Below the pieces are notes generated by a model. The model was not told the origin of the DNA. It did not search any database and was given only the letters and a program-made list of their open reading frames with translations. A DNA stretch of 64,000 bases. Source: Zygnema cylindricum. Its lineage: Eukaryota > Streptophyta > Zygnematophyceae > Zygnematales > Zygnemataceae. Of this stretch, positions 58,276-64,000 are shown in pieces (position 1 is the stretch's first letter; every line of letters starts with the position of its first letter). Location of the stretch: contig JBBHKE010002075.1 of NCBI GenBank assembly GCA_037447655.1, forward strand, positions 65,001 to 129,000, given 5' to 3'. The translations under genes and the position numbers were made by a program.

Positions 58276-58326
58276 TTTGAGATTTCTTTGTATGACTTTC
58301 CAACACGTGTTCCAAGGAAATATGCC
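58276..58326. repeat. 51-bp repeat shared with the right edge (63950-64000)
   Basis: TTTGAGATTTCTTTGTATGA, then TTCCAACACGTGTTCCAAGG, occurs at both places with one difference seen. The second copy is cut by the window end, so the true length is unknown. It includes an ACACGTGT palindrome. Confidence 0.88.
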
Positions 58327-58609
58327 AACGAGGTACCGTACGCTACGGTCAGCTCGTGCCGTACGGTACTTGAATACACTTTGCTGGAGCTTTTGACACT
58401 TGGAACCGCTCGCACGTGTCTCCTTAACAAACCTTCCAGGGCAGCTTTTCTCGTCACGTGCCGTGACGTGTCACGTCTCACAATTCACAGAGGAGGAAAG
58501 GAAGAAAGAAAAAGAAAGGAATGGCTTATTCTCCAACTCTCTGCAAAACCTAAAGATATCAGTATACAAATAAGAATCTTTCAGACGCCCTTCCGGAAAG
58601 CCTTATATA

Positions 58610-59053
58610 GGCGGTGTGTCTGTTTTCTGTCCGTCCGCAGTACGGACGATCGTACCGCGGGCACATTGTGACGTTGTTGTTCGATAGTCCGCAGTACGGA
58701 CTGCCGATCCGCTGGCGTAGTATAACATTGCCAACCGTCGCACTATAGAGAGCCGTGCGGATGGCGTAAAATGAAATTGCCAGCCGTTGCATTATAGAGC
58801 GCCGTACGGATGGCGTAATATATTTTTGCCAGCTTCGCATTATAGGGCGCCGAACGGATGGCGTAAGATAAGATTGCCAACCGTCACTGTGCAGATCGCC
58901 GTACGGTTGGCGCAATGTTACACTTCCAACCGTCGATGTGCAGATCTCCGTATGGCAAGCATAATGTTAAGCTGACAGCCGTCGGTGTAAAGACTGCCGT
59001 ACGGTTGGCGTAATGTTACATTGACAACCGTCGGTCTACAGACGGCGTACCGC
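58610..59053. repeat. ~50-bp satellite array, part 1
   Basis: At least seven units with GCCAACCGTCG-like starts at 58729, 58780, 58829, 58877, 58926, 58976 and 59026 (period 48-51), each containing GCCGTACGG.TGGCGTAATG. The array continues at 59819-59913 and 60449-60570 beyond inserted elements. Confidence 0.85.
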
Positions 59054-59606
59054 TACACCGTCAATCGCTATTATAGTATATAACGCCAATTCGGTGCCCT
59101 TTTAAAAAAAAAAAAAACCCTAAATACAATCAATGATACTATTTTTTCCATTATACTAATTAGGTTTTTTTTTCAATTAGCGTTAATAATGAAAGTACAC
59201 TTCGATGGAAATAGTGTGGCATACGGACAGAGTATTTCGTACGAAATGGTACTTTTTGAATTACAAAGGCATAAAAAGACACTTAACATTATTGCGCACA
59301 CATGTGAATGTGCACTGGAAGAAAGAGACGCAAACTGGTCGAAAACAATCACGTTCTCATATGTTCGCCCGTCCACCGTGTGAACAACGCGAGGCGTACG
59401 AATTGTCAGAATTTGTACGGATACACATATTACTATAGACATTTTAAGGGCGGGTACTTATTATTCTGGACAACCCAAATTACAGTTAGGGATTAATTAG
59501 TATATATATTTTTTTTCAAAATAAAAAAATTCCCGATTAGTGTTAATAACTCTAATTTTTTTTTTACGCTATTTATTCCTTTACTCTAATAGCGATTGAC
59601 GGTGTA
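59054..59606. mobile_element. F2 TIR element, copy b (553 bp)
   Basis: Termini TACACCGTCAATCGCTATTA and CTAATAGCGATTGACGGTGTA. Very similar to 15633-16200. Inserted in the satellite. Confidence 0.88.
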
Positions 59607-59614
59607 CTGTACTG

Positions 59615-59818
59615 TACACCGCGAATCGTTATTAGCGTTATGAACTCTATATTGGAACCCCAAAATTTTGACATTGATATCTTAAATATATTAAACTACA
59701 CTATTTAGGGATGTGGACCATAATCTGCCACGTCTCCTGGCACTAAATTAGAATGAATGACGCTAATTTTTTCTTTACACTATAAAAAATCTCAACGCTA
59801 ATAACGATTCGCGGTGTA
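59615..59818. mobile_element. F3 TIR element, copy b, inverted (204 bp)
   Basis: Termini TACACCGCGAATCGTTATTAG and CTAATAACGATTCGCGGTGTA. It starts eight bases after F2, as copy a starts three bases after its F2, but reads in the opposite direction. Confidence 0.88.
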
Positions 59819-59913
59819 GTGTTGTCTGTGTCGCGGTAAAGACAACCGTACGGCTGGCACAATGTAGCATTGTCGTGCGTCGCGAAACAAACCGTCGTAC
59901 GACTGGCACAATG
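59819..59913. repeat. ~50-bp satellite array, part 2
   Basis: Two units with CAACCGTACGGCTGGCACAA and CGTCGTACGACTGGCACAA, between two TIR elements. Confidence 0.8.
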
Positions 59914-60448
59914 TACACCGAGAATCGTTAGTAATATCAAAGTTTAATTATTGTTGAAGAAAATATACCGTAATTGTTTTTTTTTTTTAAATGTGTATTA
60001 TAATTTCGGCTTAATGCTAATTTGGGAACAGCAAAAATGGAATATTCGCCGTACGATTAGATACATTAATATACGTATTTGTACAAAATATTAGAAACCG
60101 TATGCCGTCGTGAAAGTTAAACATCCGTACAGGTCAGGCTAATCTACGTGTCATAATAATCCCGTTTTATTCCCGTTTTTTTAGCGCACAATCTTATGCG
60201 TGAGCATATGATTTAATTCATTTTTTGTAAAATTTTCACTTAGAGAAGTACATCTATGTACGGTCAAACATCGACCGTACACCACACTATTTATAACTTA
60301 TTGTATTTTCGTTCTTTACCCTATTTTATATGGTTCCTTAATTAACGTCAAAGAAAAATTAAAATAATATAATCCTATTTAAGGAAAAAAAACAAAAATT
60401 TAAAAACCCAATTTAGTGACTTTGACACTAATAACGATTCACAATGTA
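59914..60448. mobile_element. F4-related TIR element, copy c (535 bp)
   Basis: Starts TACACCGAGAATCGTTAGTAA and ends CTAATAACGATTCACAATGTA. It shares with F4 the GTACATCTATGTACGGTC..CGACCGTACACC stretch. Satellite units flank it on both sides. Confidence 0.75.
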
Positions 60449-60570
60449 GCGTTGCCGTGGGTCGCAGAACGGACCAACGTACCGCTGCCATAATGTAGCG
60501 TTGTCGTGCGTCGCAATATAGACAGCCGTACGGCTGACACAATCTAAAGTTGCCAACAGTCCCCAGCAAA
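60449..60570. repeat. ~50-bp satellite array, part 3
   Basis: Units with CAACGTACCGCTGCCATAA and CAGCCGTACGGCTGACACAA, then decay. Confidence 0.75.
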
Positions 60571-60654
60571 GACTACCACCCGTACCGGCCCCTAAAAAAA
60601 CGTCGTTAAAAGTAAATGCGGTCCGCCAAAAGTGACGCATAGCGTGCAGATTGA

Positions 60655-60892
60655 CCATAGATGTCCCGTGCGCATAATAAGCACGAAACAAACGAGCGAA
60701 TACTATGCATTTAACGTTGAATAAAATGTTATAAAATGCGTATCTGCCTATGTAGCATTACATTTTTGCATAGATGTCCCGTGCGCATATTACGCACGGT
60801 ATAAACTAACGAATACTACGTACGGTACGCATCAAACGCTTTTGAAAAGTTAATAAAATGCGTACCCTGCTTTGGACATGTACATTATTTTT
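60655..60892. repeat. ~117-bp tandem duplication
   Basis: CATAGATGTCCCGTGCGCAT starts both units (60655 and 60772), with CGAATACTA and AAAATGCGTA.C later in each. The CGTGCGCATATTACGCACG segment is itself an inverted repeat. Confidence 0.75.
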
Positions 60893-60899
60893 ACACAGA

Positions 60900-62588
60900 T
60901 GTACAGTGCTCGTCTATGTTCGTACATTTTAGGGTTATTTTGGGGAATTTTAGGTTTTCCAAGGTACATGCCGTACTCTCTTTTTTATTTCAGTACGGCT
61001 TGCGTAGATATTCCGTACTGTTAGGTTTGTTAGGGCACATTTTCATATAATTTCGGACATTTCTGTTAAATTTCTATACTTTTTAAGATTTTTAAGGATT
61101 TGCTAAGATTACGCTTTCCGTACGTTTCTGTACATGGCCGTACAGCGAAATTTATACGAATTTTACGAAAAATATGAAAAAGACGAATATTACGTAGTTT
61201 TCGTAAAAAAGTTGAAATCCGTACGAATTGGACATCAACGCATTTTTGTGCATTTCCTAACGATATCCCTACACTTTGCACCTTTAAGGGTTATTTTTAA
61301 GATTTGTAGGGCTTTAGGGTGAAGTTACATCAAGCGAAAAGTGGCATTTCTAACAGAAACCCGCCACTCTCCGTACCAGATCGTACCGCCTATTTTGTTT
61401 TTATACGAAAACCAACATTACAGAGAATCTTGCCAATACTCTCCGGAGGTCTTGGAGGTAATACTGGCCATCGGATGTTCATCTGCGATGAGTTCGCTTC
61501 AATTTTCTTTGTTAGACTCAACCCACCTTGACGAGGTGGGTTGGCATACACAGAATAAAAAATTGTGACACGGTGGACAATTAAGCTACGTCTCATGATG
61601 GAAAACCAACGAAAAATCTTAAGATTTCCACATGACACGCGGTTTACAAAATATAAACGAAACTAAAAACGAAATTTCGTAACATTCCCTCGTCACGCTA
61701 TTTTCGGTAACTTTTGTTCGTCACACTATTTCTGTCGAAGGACTTTCGTTATGTTCAAAAACTGAAACCCTAAAAAATGAGCTAGCGTCGTCTGCAAAAT
61801 GTTTAAAAGTTTTGTCGTATGGTCACGTCGTACGCAGGTACATGGTACGTAAGTCAAGATTTGAACTTAAGTTTGTCGGTGCTTAAAATTTGAAAGATAT
61901 TCAATATCAGATCGTAGCTTGCGTGGCGCCTGTCAATTTAGAACACGTGGCTTACAAACTCTACGTGATTGAACTTCGACTCAATCGACCCGGTCTGTAG
62001 AGTTGGCCGTACAATTACATAAACGTATGATGGAACTTCACCCTTAGAGTACCTTTCCTTACATTCCTTATGTTTGAGTATAACTGCCCCACACTTTTCA
62101 TACATGTAAGTACATCGTCCGTAGTTTCCGTACCTGTTAAGGTTACATATTTTAGGGTTTGTAGGGTTCATTTCCGTACAGTCCCGTATATTTCAATACA
62201 GCTACGCTACACTTTTCGTGCAGTTACGTACAGTGGTCGTACAAATACATACATATTAAGGATATTAAAAAGGGGTTTTTTGGGCTTTTAGGGTACATTG
62301 TCGTACATTCCTTTATATTTGAATACGACTGCCAACAAATTGTTTTACCATTAGGTTTTGTATGGTACACTTTCCGTATATTACTGTACATTTTTGTTAG
62401 GATTTTGTATGATTTTGCTCTCCGGACATTTTCGTACATGTTTGTACAGCGGAAGCTAAACCGATTTTAAGAAAGTATAAAAGTTGCGAAAACTACGTTA
62501 AAATCGGAAAAAAAAAATCCGTACAAACTGGACATTTAGGGCTCAAACCATTACATTGGCTAAAAACTGTATACAAGCATAAACACTA
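60900..62588. repeat. CGTACA-rich degenerate repeats; no gene
   Basis: Around 62047, 62167 and 62293 a ~123-bp unit recurs (CCTTACATTCCTTATGTTTG / CCGTACAGTCCCGTATATTT / CGTACATTCCTTTATATTTG). Related CGTACA sequence fills 60900-61320. A hairpin at 61519-61543 matches the one at 20872. Nothing coding is supported. Confidence 0.5.
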
Positions 62589-63375
62589 GTGTTGTGTATC
62601 GGTAAAAAACCTATCGCAATAACACCGATACCGATAGTTATCGGTTATCGAACGGTCAGCGGTCCCGATATATCGGTCTGGGACCAACAAATTCCATATC
62701 GGCGATAACTTTTTAAAAATATAGTATGCATACAATTGTACTATATAACATACTGTATTATATAATTGTCATTATATAGCGTGGAATGCCACGTATAAGA
62801 ATCTGTTCCGCGTATCTATTTAACTGAAAATCTTTACGGACAGCGCTGCACATAAACGTCGACAAATATAAGTTAATGCTTTATTGTTATAAAACTATAC
62901 TATCGAAACGAAAAAAATAAAATACATTGTAAAATTTTTGAATCAAACTTTTTCCAAAAAAAGACGAACTGACTGAAAGAAGCAAACGAACACACCTGTC
63001 AGACTGCCGCCATTTCCAGACGCCATATTTGAAAATTTTGGCAGCAGGAATTTTGAAAACCCCCTTAAATTAGGAATAATGATGGAAAATTCGCGATTTT
63101 TTACCGGAATCAGGGAGTAAGGGGGTCCGCTGCGCGTCCGGGGAATACGACGTACAGTTGCGTGTACAGGCCGTACATTTATCTGTACGGTCCGTACAGT
63201 TATCGCCGATAGTTATCGTTATCGGCATTATCGCCGATAAGTACCCGATATTATCGGCTACTTATTGGCGATAAGACCGATGTCGATATATCGTACCAAT
63301 ATATCGATTATCGGGTATCCGAAAAAAGGTCCATATCGGTTATCGGTAAATCCTTACCGATACACAACACTAATA
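62589..63375. mobile_element. TATCG-rich TIR element, copy 3 (~787 bp)
   Basis: Termini AGTGTTGTGTATCGGTAA and TTACCGATACACAACACT form a good inverted repeat. The interior has dense TATCGGCGATAA-type palindromes at both ends (62600-62720 and 63195-63350). This is the best preserved and longest of the three copies. No transposase. Confidence 0.88.
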
Positions 63376-63949
63376 AACACACACAACACGAAACTCGCCC
63401 TTGTAACGGGCTCATTTTGTCTTGTAATAATAAAAAAAGCATGATAACAAGAAAAACAATAAACATAACAATGATAAAAACATAATAAGGGTGGACTTCC
63501 AGTACACGTCTCAGTAATTGTACGGAAAATTTGACTGAAGAGCGTGCCTTCCATTAGGTCGCGTTTTGTAAACCACTTTTTGTTTGCGTGGCTCATTCTG
63601 CATGATAACACGTAAGTTAATATTAGATTCTTAAAATCCTGAAAGAATCTTAAAATGCAAAGTCTGAACGCAATATCTGTACGAGCGGAGGTAATATCTG
63701 TACTTGCGAGAGGAAATATCTACAACACCAGACGTAATTAACGAGAAAGTACAGAGGGCATTAATTGTACTACCCAAATTTCAAAACGCAACCACAAAAA
63801 GGCGGCGGCAAACTTTGATGGTGGGAGCGTGACGGGACAAGTTACGCTGATTCGCAGCCACCCTGGCGGATGGCACGTGGCCTTTGCGACGTGTACTCGT
63901 ATAAGCGCTCGGTCATCGTGGATTTTTTTTTCTTTTCCACGCGGCCCAT
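63376..63949. other. Right-edge spacer
   Basis: No gene recognised. Sequence turns more GC-rich after 63780 and runs into the repeat shared with 58276. Confidence 0.4.
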
Positions 63950-64000
63950 TTGAGATTTCTTTGTATGATTTTCCAACACGTGTTCCAAGGAAATATGCCA

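Overview
This is nuclear DNA from a eukaryote of the green lineage, most likely a green alga (streptophyte or chlorophyte). Four spliced genes can be reassembled exon by exon, with GT-AG introns and matching phases. All four resemble families that I know best from plants: a gamma-glutamyl peptidase-like glutamine amidotransferase, a TraB/PrgY-type membrane protein, an APX-R-like class I haem peroxidase and an RID1/DHX33-like DEAH-box RNA helicase. Introns are long and stuffed with repeats, and TTTAGGG-like motifs are scattered through non-coding DNA. Nothing bacterial or organellar is seen. Species cannot be named from the sequence alone.

Layout. 1-567 (+): probable 3' end of an unrecognised gene. 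2495-14541 (-): the GGP-like gene, six exons over 12 kb. Its intron 4 holds a young Ty1/copia element (3776-8836) with near-identical LTRs, inserted antisense to the host gene; its introns 1-3 hold G-run, pyrimidine and minisatellite arrays. 15208-24325: a repeat island, with a train of TIR elements sharing one terminus (CACCG..AATCG.TATTAG), a large foldback element, hAT-like MITEs with 8-bp target duplications, an element rich in TATCG motifs, and a long AGAGGG array. 26056-31280 (-): TraB-type gene, six exons. 33934-36465 (-): peroxidase, four exons. 38439-41545: a direct segmental duplication that carries a second, protein-identical copy of the last helicase exon. 41271-52971 (-): helicase, twelve exons. 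53-64 kb: second repeat island, with a ~50-bp satellite broken up by the same TIR families.

The four genes do not form an operon or an obvious pathway. The two repeat islands are the most unusual part: at least six internal sequence families share the same ~24-bp terminus, five of them sit end to end with almost no spacing, and the same two families are neighbours again 43 kb away. All calls come from reading the sequence; no database search or RNA evidence was available, and family assignments rest on remembered motifs and alignments.
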